NCBI RefSeq assembly: GCF_000014065.1
Contig: NC_008043.1
Location: 687,001-751,000 of the forward strand
DNA length: 64,000 bases
Source of the DNA: Ruegeria sp. TM1040
Lineage (GTDB): Bacteria; Pseudomonadota; Alphaproteobacteria; Rhodobacterales; Rhodobacteraceae
Reading direction: 5' to 3'
The position numbers were made by a program, and so were the translations under genes. The notes under the pieces are model-generated. The model did not search any database. It saw nothing but the letters and a program-made list of their open reading frames with translations, and was not told the origin of the DNA. How positions within the stretch are numbered: position 1 is the stretch's first letter; every line of letters starts with the position of its first letter. Positions 42,194 to 50,811 of the stretch are shown piece by piece.

Positions 42194-45100
42194 CTAGCTG
42201 GAGACGTAGCCCGCCACAACCTGTAGCAATTTGAAGGCGGTGTTGGCGTCGTTCTCCACCACCGCGAGGAACTCTTCTTCACCGATGCGAAGACAGGTGA
42301 GATCGCTCTCGGCGATCATCGACAACGCACGCGGTTCTTTACGGATCAGCCCCAGTTCGCCTACCAGACGTCCGGGTCCGACTTTGGCGATCAACTGGCT
42401 CTTGGTACCGGGATCTTCCGCGGGGAGGTAGAGCCCTGCCTCGCCTTCGATGATCATATACGCCCCGTCGGTGGCAGCATCATCCTTATGGAAGACGGCG
42501 GTGCCCGGCGTGGCCTCATACCAGCGCGCACTAAAGGCAAGAAGGCGCAGCTGACGGCGGTTGAGCCCGGAGAAAAGCTCCGTGCTCTCCAGTGCCCGCA
42601 ATTTGCGCGACAGATCCGCAGCAGAGGCGCTGTCTTCGTCTGCGGCTCCCCGCTCGGCCGCGCGCTCATCTTTCAGCCGGCCCTGGCGCATCTCGAAATA
42701 ATGATCAAAGCGGTCCGGGTCCTTGAACGCAGGCTCAAGGAAAATCAGTGTCGATTGCGGCAGGAGGTCCCGCAGATTGTCCTGCATGGCGCGTCGCGTG
42801 GCGCGGTCAAAACTCGCCAGCGCGCCATCTAGGATCAGGATGTCAGGACGTTTGATCGACGCACGGCAGAAGGCCAGCGGTTCCGCAAAACTCTGCCCGA
42901 GCCCCTGCCCGCCCACCGATACCGGCAGATCAAAGATGAGCTCCACCACCATTTCGCGCACACCGGCCGCGTCGATGACTTCGGCCACGGTCTTGCGCAG
43001 ATCCTCCGCCCGCGCCCCTGCGTTGTCAGAGATCTTACCGAAGATTGCATTCTCAAGCACGGTGAAGCCGGGGGCAAAACGATCCTTGTTGAGCGGTACA
43101 AAGAGGTCATCCAGCGTCTCAAGAAGCTCTCGTCCGTGGCTGTCGCGCAAGCTCAGGATCCGGTTTTCGATTTCGGAGCTGAATGCCGGACCAAGGGCTT
43201 CGGCAGAGATCGAGAATGGCACGATCATCATCTGCGCGAGTTCTTCAGGCTCCAAAGCTTCGGTCCCTCTGGATTTCACCTTCTGCAGAAGTTGTAGCGC
43301 GGCCTCGTAATCGCTGGCCTCAAGCCCCAGTTTGCGGAACAACGGGTGGACGGTGCCATCCATGCCAAAGATCTGGCGCAGCATCTCGAGCACATCCTGT
43401 GCTAGCGCCACCAAGTCCTTGTCGAGCCCGATGCGCCGCAGGGTCTGCAGGAATTCTGTCTGCTCGCGCAGCAGTTCATAGGTGATGGGCACGGATCGGG
43501 TGGCATAGAGGAGGTTTTCCACCACCGGCAGCGCGGGATTGTAATGCGCGGGATTGTTGAAACGCGCAAAAGCATCCAGTCCTGCGTCCATCAGCGCACG
43601 TTGCACACGAGGGCGCAGATCGATCAGCGCTTGCGCCAGCTTGGGGTGTTCCTCCCGGTCAAAGACCTGATCCATGCCACGGCGCAGCAAGGCGGTATCG
43701 GATCCGATCCCCTCGACGATGCGCAGCCACCAGTCCCGCAGCTCCTCGGGTTTTTCGAACCCGGCGATTTTGGGGTCGACCCAGTTCACCCCAAAGGGAT
43801 CAGGGCTGTTGCCTGCACGGATTGCATCACGCACCGCCCGTGCGTCGCTGGGATCTTCGAGCGGGCGCACGCGCAGGGGCATCAGAACGTTTTCACCAAA
43901 GGACCCTTTGAAGAGCGCCGGGCGCGAGGTGGCATGCCCGATACGGGTTGCGAGCACCATCTGGTGCAACTCGCGAATGTCATGTCCGGCCAGCGTGACG
44001 GTGCCGGACGCGGGCAAAACCTCGCGCGTCAGCACTTCGGCCAATGCGCGACGATCCTCCTCGGATGGGGCTGCGATGCCGATCAATTCGCCCTTGGGGA
44101 AGGTGGCAGAGAGTTCCTCGAGGATCAGGTTGCCATCGGCGTCGCGCACGCTCACGTCCTTGAGCACGATGTCTCCGTCCAGATGCGGCAGTTCCTCTGG
44201 TTCGCCCTCCATCAGGCGCTCGTCGACCATGTCCGGCGGCGCAAAGCGTTCCAGGATCACCTCCCAGCGCAGCGACATATCCTGTGTCTGGTTGTAGTAG
44301 GTGAGCAACTCCTTCCACGGGGACGCCAAATCCTTGTAGGCCGCAAGAGCTGCCACCAGCGCCCCGAGCGAGACCTTGCCCTCCAGCACCAAGTAGCCGC
44401 CCACCGCGTAGAAAAAGAACGGTGTCAGCTGGGTGATGAAGTTGTTGAGGAACTTCATGAAGAATTTTTTCTGGTAGATCTCGAAGCGGATCTCGTAGAG
44501 CCGCCCCAGCCGATCCGTCACCCGCGCCATCCGGTAGCGCCAGCCCCCATTGACCCGCAGCGTCGAGGCCCCGGCCGCACTTTCCCCGATTTCCGATGCC
44601 AGCGCCCGCACTTGCTGGATGCGTTTCTTATTGAGGAGGTTGATCCGGCGTTGCAGCAGCGGGATGAGCCAGCCCTGCAAGGGGATCAGAGCCACCGCAG
44701 CCAAGCCGAACCAGAAATTCTGCGCGAATAGAAAATAGAGGATGGTGAGCATCTGCCCGGCTTGCAGCACCGGTTGACTGACCGCATCGCCCATCAATCC
44801 GCCCATGGGCTCTGATTCGGAGGTGATCATGGAGACCAACTCGCCCTGGCTGGTGCGCTCGAAATAGGGTTGCGGGAAACGCAGAACACGCGCGATCAGA
44901 CTATACCGAAATCGGCGCAGCATCCGTTCGGCCAACACACCTTTCATGGTGTTGATCCGCATTTTTGTCAGCCCATGTGCGAGCACGGCCAGAAGAAAAG
45001 CACCGCACAGGATCCACAGATAGGTCAGCTGATCGACCTGCTGCCCCAGTACCTCGATGGTCGAACTCTGCGCCCCGATCGCGTCGTTGATGATGCGCTT

Positions 45101-45325
45101 GGGCAGCTCAAGGGTCAGATAAAGCAGGGGAAACAGGCAAGCGGTCACAACCAGCAAAACCAACTGGTCGCGCTTGGAGTATTTCCAGATGAATTGGAAT
45201 AGCGAGCGTTCTATGGGGCGGCTCCGCGGTTCGAGCGTCAGGGTGAGATCTCTGTCATCGAACGATGACAGAAGGGTTTTGACATGGGTAGCGCGGTTTG
45301 TCCTCTTCAGGCAATGATGCAGCAT
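42194..45325 (-). CDS. ABC-exporter-like protein with degenerate, interrupted NBD and C-terminal cNMP-binding domain
   Basis: A 1043-residue protein. Residues about 45-345 form a type-IV ABC exporter membrane domain with six helices (KYSKRDQLVLLVVTACLFPLLY...). An NBD starts near 384, but every catalytic motif is altered. The Walker A position reads A419-P-S-E-E-D-R425-R426 in place of GPSGxGKS/T. The signature position reads LGQSF. Walker B keeps D833 but has G834 for the catalytic Glu. The switch His region reads FLEPA. About 270 mostly helical residues (about 485-745) separate the Q-loop part (LFKGSFGENV) from the signature part. Residues about 905-1035 are a cNMP-binding barrel (VGELGLIRKEPRAL). 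The start has a weak ribosome site. It probably does not hydrolyse ATP and may be a cNMP-regulated membrane scaffold or channel. Function unknown. Confidence 0.9.
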   Translation of the reverse strand: MLHHCLKRTNRATHVKTLLSSFDDRDLTLTLEPRSRPIERSLFQFIWKYSKRDQLVLLVVTACLFPLLYLTLELPKRIINDAIGAQSSTIEVLGQQVDQLTYLWILCGAFLLAVLAHGLTKMRINTMKGVLAERMLRRFRYSLIARVLRFPQPYFERTSQGELVSMITSESEPMGGLMGDAVSQPVLQAGQMLTILYFLFAQNFWFGLAAVALIPLQGWLIPLLQRRINLLNKKRIQQVRALASEIGESAAGASTLRVNGGWRYRMARVTDRLGRLYEIRFEIYQKKFFMKFLNNFITQLTPFFFYAVGGYLVLEGKVSLGALVAALAAYKDLASPWKELLTYYNQTQDMSLRWEVILERFAPPDMVDERLMEGEPEELPHLDGDIVLKDVSVRDADGNLILEELSATFPKGELIGIAAPSEEDRRALAEVLTREVLPASGTVTLAGHDIRELHQMVLATRIGHATSRPALFKGSFGENVLMPLRVRPLEDPSDARAVRDAIRAGNSPDPFGVNWVDPKIAGFEKPEELRDWWLRIVEGIGSDTALLRRGMDQVFDREEHPKLAQALIDLRPRVQRALMDAGLDAFARFNNPAHYNPALPVVENLLYATRSVPITYELLREQTEFLQTLRRIGLDKDLVALAQDVLEMLRQIFGMDGTVHPLFRKLGLEASDYEAALQLLQKVKSRGTEALEPEELAQMMIVPFSISAEALGPAFSSEIENRILSLRDSHGRELLETLDDLFVPLNKDRFAPGFTVLENAIFGKISDNAGARAEDLRKTVAEVIDAAGVREMVVELIFDLPVSVGGQGLGQSFAEPLAFCRASIKRPDILILDGALASFDRATRRAMQDNLRDLLPQSTLIFLEPAFKDPDRFDHYFEMRQGRLKDERAAERGAADEDSASAADLSRKLRALESTELFSGLNRRQLRLLAFSARWYEATPGTAVFHKDDAATDGAYMIIEGEAGLYLPAEDPGTKSQLIAKVGPGRLVGELGLIRKEPRALSMIAESDLTCLRIGEEEFLAVVENDANTAFKLLQVVAGYVSS

Positions 45326-45363
45326 GCAAACTCTGCATCTGTCTAAAAAGATGGCGCGTCGCG

Positions 45364-45385
45364 GTCTGTGAGCTAAGTCACAGAC
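45364..45385. promoter_or_regulatory. perfect CRP-type site GTCTGTGA-N6-TCACAGAC
   Basis: The core TGTGA-N6-TCACA is identical to the classical cAMP-CRP consensus, extended by three matching bases on each side to perfect eight-base arms. It is 38 bases before the ATG of the ABC/cNMP gene and 94 bases before the DUF3307 gene, so it can serve either. In alphaproteobacteria several Crp/Fnr paralogues exist, so the binder may be a CRP-like protein rather than CRP itself. Confidence 0.7.
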
Positions 45386-45394
45386 AGTTGAATG

Positions 45395-45411
45395 CCGTAT
45401 TTGCGATACGG
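45395..45411. promoter_or_regulatory. inverted repeat CCGTAT-N5-ATACGG
   Basis: Perfect six-base arms and a five-base centre lie 10 bases beyond the CRP-type site in the same divergent intergenic region. It could be a second operator or the stem of a small leader hairpin for the DUF3307 transcript. Confidence 0.35.
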
Positions 45412-45479
45412 GTAAAACACCGTAATGTCCGACGGATATTTACGCCACTGCTTGACGCCACTGCCAGAGGAAGCCTGCC

Positions 45480-45869
45480 TTGCCAGAACATGTCGGTACA
45501 GTCCTGCTGCTGATCTGCCTGTTTGAAGTCAAACATATGTTTGCGGACTTCTACTTGCAGACCAAGAAGATGCTGTCGGGCAGGTGCCAGTATTTTCATC
45601 CCGGACGCGCCCAGCATGCGGGGGTACATGCATTGGCTTCGGTGGTGGTCCTGTTTGTCATGGGCAGCCCGGCCTGGTTCATCGCGCTGATCTGCGCAGT
45701 GGAGTGGTTTATCCATTTCAATATCGACTTCTGGAAGGCGCATCACACGGAGTGCAACAAGCTCGATCCCACCCAGGGTGCCTTCTGGCGTGCGATGGGA
45801 ACCGATCAACTGCTGCACCATCTGACCTATGTCGGCATGACCGCCGCCTGGGCCGCGGTCTGCCTCTAA
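45480..45869 (+). CDS. DUF3307 membrane protein
   Basis: A 129-residue protein with about four hydrophobic segments. The family pattern is visible: an N-terminal helix then H-M-F-A-D-F-Y-L-Q (EVKHMFADFYLQTKK), HAGVHALASVVVLF, and a C-terminal TDQLLHHLTYVGM, so the conserved His and Asp residues are kept. TTG 45480 is preceded by AGAGGA. The function of DUF3307 is not established. It shares a promoter region with the ABC/cNMP protein. Confidence 0.82.
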   Translation: MPEHVGTVLLLICLFEVKHMFADFYLQTKKMLSGRCQYFHPGRAQHAGVHALASVVVLFVMGSPAWFIALICAVEWFIHFNIDFWKAHHTECNKLDPTQGAFWRAMGTDQLLHHLTYVGMTAAWAAVCL

Positions 45870-45932
45870 GGCCCCTTCACGCCTGTCTGCGGATGTGACG
45901 CGCCGAGGCACGGGGGTGCTCCCGCCCGTCTC

Positions 45933-45986
45933 GGGGCATTAAGATGCCCCTCCACAGTTGGACCCGGCGCCGCGCTTTCGCGCGGC
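45933..45986. terminator. two hairpins between convergent genes
   Basis: GGGGCAT/ATGCCCC (45933-45939, 45944-45950, four-base loop) and GCCGCGC/GCGCGGC (45969-45975, 45980-45986, loop TTTC) lie between the DUF3307 stop and the DJ-1 gene stop. They probably end both transcripts, although T runs are short. Confidence 0.6.
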
Positions 45987-45993
45987 GGGGGCG

Positions 45994-46584
45994 TCAGACG
46001 CTTCGGGCTTGCGTGCCAATGTGTTCAGCGCCCAGCATGGACTTCAGTTGCTGAACCGTCTCAAGGGGCACATCAAGCGCTGTCATGATCTCTGCAGCAA
46101 AGCTCACCGGGGCGGTGCCTGCTGCTGTCACGACTTTTCCGTCACGCACCGCTTTGGGCTGATCCACATATAGTGCAGCACCCGCATAGCCCGCCGCATG
46201 CAGGCCGAGGAAGCTTGCATCATTTGAGGTATGGCGCAGCGTATTGAGTACCCCGGCCCGCGCCAGCGCCAATGTGCCGCCACATATGCCGGCCAGTACC
46301 GCACCGCGGGCCTGAGCACCTTCGAGCAGGCCGGAGAGGTCCGGTGCGTCTGGGTGCTCCCAAAGAGTGCCGCCAATGACCACCACTGCATCGGGCTCCC
46401 AAGAATCGAGCAGCTCAAACCCGTCGGACACCCGCGCCACCAGACCACCCATGGAGATCACATCCCCCGGCACCGGCGTCACAAAGCGGACATCAAGGCC
46501 AAAATAGGCCCGGCCCAGCCCGCACAGCACCCCGTATTCCCAATCCGCAAATCCCTGTGTCAAAATCACCGCTAATCTGGGCAT
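45994..46584 (-). CDS. DJ-1/PfpI-family protein
   Basis: A 196-residue protein of the glutamine-amidotransferase-like fold. The nucleophile-elbow cysteine is C101 in LAGICGGTLALARAG, and the family Glu is in the first helix (DWEYGVL). Members include glyoxalase III-like, isonitrile hydratase-like and putative protease proteins, so the activity is open. ATG 46584 (MPRLAVILTQGFADWE) is the normal start of the fold. The frame extends 16 residues upstream without a good ribosome site. Confidence 0.85.
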   Translation of the reverse strand: MPRLAVILTQGFADWEYGVLCGLGRAYFGLDVRFVTPVPGDVISMGGLVARVSDGFELLDSWEPDAVVVIGGTLWEHPDAPDLSGLLEGAQARGAVLAGICGGTLALARAGVLNTLRHTSNDASFLGLHAAGYAGAALYVDQPKAVRDGKVVTAAGTAPVSFAAEIMTALDVPLETVQQLKSMLGAEHIGTQARSV

Positions 46585-46683
46585 TTGTCCAATCCTGATC
46601 TCTTGAAGTGAATAAGAACATAAAGTGAACATTGTGGGCTCGCAACCCGGAATCGCGCTGCCTGCGCCAAGATTGAAGCTCCG

Positions 46684-47142
46684 TCAGGGCACCACCGGGG
46701 TATCGCGTTTGACGGTTTTCAAGATCACATGGGTCTGCGCGCTTGCAACCCCCGCCAATTGGAACAGGAACTGTTCCAGAAACTGATTATAGGCCTCAAG
46801 GTCGGGCGCGAGAATCCGCAGGTGGTAATCCGCCTGCCCCGTAGTTGCGTAACATTCCACCACATGCGGATTACCCTCGACGGCACGGATGAACTCCTGC
46901 AGGTGCTCAGGCGCATGGCGGGTCAGATTTACCTGAACCAGTGCTTCGAAATTGAGCCCCATTGCTTGCGGCACCACCACTGCGCCATAGCGTTTGATGA
47001 CTCCCGCCTCCTCGAGGCTGCGCACGCGTCGCCACAGGGCCGAGGCTGACATGCCGACGGATTCGGCAAGATCGGCATTGGACATGCGGCTGTCTTCTTG
47101 CAGCAAGGTCAGGATACGCCGGTCTCGATCATCGAGTCTCAT
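46684..47142 (-). CDS. Lrp/AsnC-family regulator
   Basis: A 152-residue regulator with an AsnC helix-turn-helix (LDDRDRRILTLLQEDSRMSNADLAESVGMSASALWRRVRSLEEAGVI) and a RAM ligand-binding domain. It is divergent from the indolepyruvate oxidoreductase gene (153 bases between starts) and probably controls it in response to an aromatic or branched amino acid. Such pairs are common next to this oxidoreductase in alphaproteobacteria. Confidence 0.9.
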   Translation of the reverse strand: MRLDDRDRRILTLLQEDSRMSNADLAESVGMSASALWRRVRSLEEAGVIKRYGAVVVPQAMGLNFEALVQVNLTRHAPEHLQEFIRAVEGNPHVVECYATTGQADYHLRILAPDLEAYNQFLEQFLFQLAGVASAQTHVILKTVKRDTPVVP

Positions 47143-47146
47143 ATTT

Positions 47147-47208
47147 GCAAAACCCTTTCGAAGTGTGGCTGCTTGGCGGATTAGTTATCCTGATATGTGG
47201 GGTTTTGC
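47147..47208. promoter_or_regulatory. separated inverted repeat GCAAAACCC...GGGTTTTGC
   Basis: Perfect nine-base arms at 47147-47155 and 47200-47208 have centres 53 bases apart, about five helical turns, in the Lrp/oxidoreductase divergent region. Spaced half-sites on one face of the helix suit an Lrp octamer that wraps or loops DNA. This is inference from geometry. Confidence 0.4.
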
Positions 47209-47295
47209 GCGCAATCTGGCAAGTTTTTTCATGCATCTAGGTTTATCCTTTCGGCGCCAACCAACTTCTCGCCCGATAGCCAGACTGGAGCCAAC

Positions 47296-50200
47296 ATGAC
47301 CGAGCTGTCCCACGCCTTTGAGACTTACCAGCTTGAGGATCGCTATGCCCGCACCAAGGGGCGGGTGTTCCTAACCGGCACGCAGGCTCTGGCGCGGATC
47401 ATGCTGGATCAGGCCCGGCGCGACCGTGCGGCGGGGTTGAATACCGCAGGCTTTGTCTCTGGCTATCGCGGCTCGCCGCTGGGCGGCGTGGATCTTGAAT
47501 TTTGGCGCGCCCGTGCCCGCATGGAGGAGGCTGGAATCACCTTCATGCCTGCCGTCAACGAAGACCTCGGCGCAACGGCGGTTCTGGGCGCGCAGCAAGC
47601 TGTTCTGGACCCCGATTGCGAGGTCGAGGGCGTGTTTTCCATGTGGTACGGCAAGGGGCCCGGCGTGGACCGCTCTGGCGATGCGCTGAAACATGGCAAT
47701 GCCTATGGCTCCTCCGCCAAGGGCGGCGTGTTGGTCGTCGCGGGCGACGATCATGGCTGCGTGTCCTCGTCGATGCCGCATCAATCCGATGTGGCCTTCA
47801 TGTCTTGGTTCATGCCGGTGCTGAACCCGGCCGACGTGGGAGAGTTCCTGTCCTTCGGTGAATATGGCATCGCGCTTTCGCGCTATTCCGGCACCTGGGT
47901 GGGCTTCAAGGCGGTTTCCGAAACCGTGGAAAGCGGCCGTTCGGTCGAACTGCCCGAGGATCGTGACTTTATCCGGCCTGAATTGCCGGACTATCCCGGC
48001 GGGCTGCACATCCGGTCTTCTGACCTTCCAAGCCCCGAGATCGAGACCCGTATTCGCGCTAAACTTCAGGCCGTGCGGGCCTTTGCCGAGGCCAACCCGA
48101 TCGACCGGCGCATCTATGATCTGCCAGAGGCCCGCTTTGGCATCGTCACCACCGGCAAGGGCTATCTCGACCTGATGGAGGCGCTGCGTCTACTGGACCT
48201 GAACGAGGACACTTGCCGCCGTTTGGGCATCGACATCTACAAGGTTGGCATGGTCTGGCCCCTCGCCCGCGCCGAGGCGCTGCGCTTTGTGAAGGGCAAA
48301 GAAGAGGTGCTGGTGATCGAGGAAAAACGCGGCATCATCGAGAGCCAATTCAAGGAGTATTTCTACGACTGGCCCGGTGACAAGCCCAAGAAAATGGTAG
48401 GCAAATACCACGCCGCGGGCGAGCCGCTGATCCCATGGGTGGGCGAGTTGAGCCCCCTTATGCTGGTGCCGGTGGTGGCAGAGCGTCTTGATCGTTTCTT
48501 CCCAGAGCTGAAGCTGCGCGACAAGGCCCGCGCCCTGACCGAGCAACCGCCCAACCTGCTCAATATCCCCGGCGCCACGCGCACGCCCTATTTCTGCTCG
48601 GGTTGTCCGCACAACACCTCGACCAAAGTCCCCGAGGGCTCCACTGCCAACTCCGGTATTGGCTGTCATGTCATGGCCTCGTGGATGGGCCGCAACACCG
48701 CAGGCTATGCGCAGATGGGCGGCGAAGGTGTGCCGCATGTGGTCGCGTCGAAATACAACGGCGGCAAACATGTGTTCCAGAACCTTGGCGAAGGCACATG
48801 GTATCACTCCGGCTCGCTCGCGATCCGTCAGGCGGTGGCCTCAGGGGCGAATATCACCTTCAAGGTGCTCTATAATGACGCAGTGGCCATGACTGGCGGT
48901 CAACCCGTGGACGGACCGGTTTCCGTTGCAGGCATCGCGCAGGCCGGTCGCGCCGAAGGCGTGGAGCGCATCGCGCTGATCTCTGATGATATCGCCAAAT
49001 TCACCCGCAGCGACTTCCCGGCGGGCACGTCTTTTCACGATCGTGCCGACCTCGATCTGGTCCAGCGCGAGCTGCGCGAAATCAAGGGCGTCACCCTCCT
49101 GATATACGAACAGACCTGCGCCACCGAGAAACGCCGCCGCCGCAAACGCGGCAAGATGGAAGACCCCAAGCGCTTTGCCTATATCAACGACCTGGTCTGC
49201 GAAGGCTGTGGGGATTGCTCTGTCGAGAGCAACTGCCTCAGCGTCGAACCCAAAGACACGCCCTTTGGCCGCAAGCGCAAAATCAACCTCTCCAGCTGCA
49301 ACAAGGATTTTTCCTGCCTCAACGGGTTTTGCCCCAGCTTTGTGACAGTAGAGGGCGCAACCCGGCGGAAACGGGAATTGAAGGATCTCGATCCGGCAGC
49401 GCTCACGGTGGATTTGCCAGCACCCGACCTGCCCGCTCTTGGCAAACCCTTTGATCTTTTGGTGACGGGTGTCGGCGGCACGGGGGTTGTCACCGTTGGG
49501 GCGCTGATCACCATGGCGGCCCACCTTGAGGGCAAAGGATCATCGGTGCTGGACTTTACCGGCTTTGCGCAGAAATTCGGCACCGTCCTGAGCTATATCC
49601 GCCTCGCCAAATCGCCCGAGGAGGTCCATCAGGTGCGCACAGATCTTTGTGCCGCCGATGCGGTCATCGCCTGCGACGCGGTGGTCTCCTCCGCCCCAAA
49701 AGCCTCGGCGCATTATCGCGAGGGCAGCCGCGTGGCGCTGAACCTTGCGGAAATGCCCACCGGCGATATCGTTTTGCGCCGTGATGCGTCGCTCGACATT
49801 CCGGCCCGCGCCCGGGCAGTGGCCTCGGTGGTGGGCGCAGGGAATGTCACGGCTCTGAACGCCAATGCGATCGCCGAGACGCTGCTTGGCGATGCGGTTC
49901 TGGCGAATGTCATCATGCTTGGGTTCTCTTGGCAGCAGGGGCTTGTCCCCGTCAGCCTCACCGCACTACAGCAGGCGATCGTTCTCAATGGCGTTGCGAT
50001 TGAGAAAAACCAACTCGCCTTCGCCATCGGGCGTGCGATGGCCGCCGCGCCAGAGCGCCTCGCCGCGCACTACAGCGAAACTGAAGCGACAGAAGAGTCG
50101 CTTCAGGACCTGATCAAGCGTCGCGTCTCGTTCCTCACCGCTTATCAGAACGAGGACTATGCCGGGATCTATTCGGACCTCCTGCAGCGCCTGCACCGTG

Positions 50201-50715
50201 CACTTCCCGCGAACCACGCAGATCGGCTCACCGCGTCGGCGGCCCGCAGCCTCTTCAAGCTGATGGCCTACAAGGATGAATTCGAGGTGGCGCGCCTGAT
50301 GAGCGGCAAGAGCTTTCGCGATGAACTCGACCGCACCTTTGCGGGTGACTTCAAGGTCAACTACCACTTGGCGCCACCGCTCTTGAACATCAAAACGGAT
50401 GCCCGTGGCCGTCCCGCCAAACGTGCCTTCGGTCAATGGATGACGCCGGTTCTGTCGCTTCTCTCCAAGGGGAAAGCCCTGAGAGAGACACCCTTCAACC
50501 CGTTCGGCTATCACTCTGAGGCGCGTATGCACCGCGAACTTCGGGATTGGTTCCAGAATATGCTGGAGGACATCATCTCCCACCCCACGGCGCTTGCTCC
50601 GGATATGCTGGACACAACTCTAAAAGCGCCGATGGACATTCGCGGCTACGGCCCCGTGCGCGAGGCGGCAGCGCAAAAAGTCAAACAGGAGGTCGATGCT
50701 CTGCGTCTGACCTGA
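47296..50715 (+). CDS. indolepyruvate ferredoxin oxidoreductase family protein (fused alpha-beta)
   Basis: A 1139-residue single-chain 2-oxoacid:ferredoxin oxidoreductase that decarboxylates aryl or branched 2-oxoacids to acyl-CoA with TPP. From the N-terminus come a pyrimidine-binding domain (TAGFVSGYRGSPLGGVDLE), a transketolase C-like part, the TPP-binding domain (FCSGCPHNTSTKVPEGSTANSGIGCH), one Fe-S motif C635-x2-C638-x2-C641-x5-C647, and a gamma-type domain (VTGVGGTGVVTVGALI). ATG 47296 follows GGAG. Indole- and phenylpyruvate are the usual substrates. It may serve phenylacetate or auxin-like metabolism. Confidence 0.92.
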   Translation: MTELSHAFETYQLEDRYARTKGRVFLTGTQALARIMLDQARRDRAAGLNTAGFVSGYRGSPLGGVDLEFWRARARMEEAGITFMPAVNEDLGATAVLGAQQAVLDPDCEVEGVFSMWYGKGPGVDRSGDALKHGNAYGSSAKGGVLVVAGDDHGCVSSSMPHQSDVAFMSWFMPVLNPADVGEFLSFGEYGIALSRYSGTWVGFKAVSETVESGRSVELPEDRDFIRPELPDYPGGLHIRSSDLPSPEIETRIRAKLQAVRAFAEANPIDRRIYDLPEARFGIVTTGKGYLDLMEALRLLDLNEDTCRRLGIDIYKVGMVWPLARAEALRFVKGKEEVLVIEEKRGIIESQFKEYFYDWPGDKPKKMVGKYHAAGEPLIPWVGELSPLMLVPVVAERLDRFFPELKLRDKARALTEQPPNLLNIPGATRTPYFCSGCPHNTSTKVPEGSTANSGIGCHVMASWMGRNTAGYAQMGGEGVPHVVASKYNGGKHVFQNLGEGTWYHSGSLAIRQAVASGANITFKVLYNDAVAMTGGQPVDGPVSVAGIAQAGRAEGVERIALISDDIAKFTRSDFPAGTSFHDRADLDLVQRELREIKGVTLLIYEQTCATEKRRRRKRGKMEDPKRFAYINDLVCEGCGDCSVESNCLSVEPKDTPFGRKRKINLSSCNKDFSCLNGFCPSFVTVEGATRRKRELKDLDPAALTVDLPAPDLPALGKPFDLLVTGVGGTGVVTVGALITMAAHLEGKGSSVLDFTGFAQKFGTVLSYIRLAKSPEEVHQVRTDLCAADAVIACDAVVSSAPKASAHYREGSRVALNLAEMPTGDIVLRRDASLDIPARARAVASVVGAGNVTALNANAIAETLLGDAVLANVIMLGFSWQQGLVPVSLTALQQAIVLNGVAIEKNQLAFAIGRAMAAAPERLAAHYSETEATEESLQDLIKRRVSFLTAYQNEDYAGIYSDLLQRLHRALPANHADRLTASAARSLFKLMAYKDEFEVARLMSGKSFRDELDRTFAGDFKVNYHLAPPLLNIKTDARGRPAKRAFGQWMTPVLSLLSKGKALRETPFNPFGYHSEARMHRELRDWFQNMLEDIISHPTALAPDMLDTTLKAPMDIRGYGPVREAAAQKVKQEVDALRLT

Positions 50716-50750
50716 GGGCTGGCGCCTATCGGTAAACCTCGGGTAGGAGC

Positions 50751-50786
50751 CGCGCCTCATCTCGTCAACAGGCGGCGTGAGGCGCG
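50751..50786. terminator. hairpin between oxidoreductase and TetR gene
   Basis: CGCGCCTCA (50751-50759) pairs with TGAGGCGCG (50778-50786), nine bases, with an 18-base loop. It lies between convergent genes and probably marks both transcript ends. There is no clear T run. Confidence 0.45.
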
Positions 50787-50811
50787 TCATATTTCGGGGG
50801 CGTGGCAAGAC

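Noticed and set aside
43544-44731. Open frame of 395 codons on the plus strand
   Set aside because: Antisense to the ABC/cNMP gene, rich in His, Arg and Gln, without ribosome binding site or domain.
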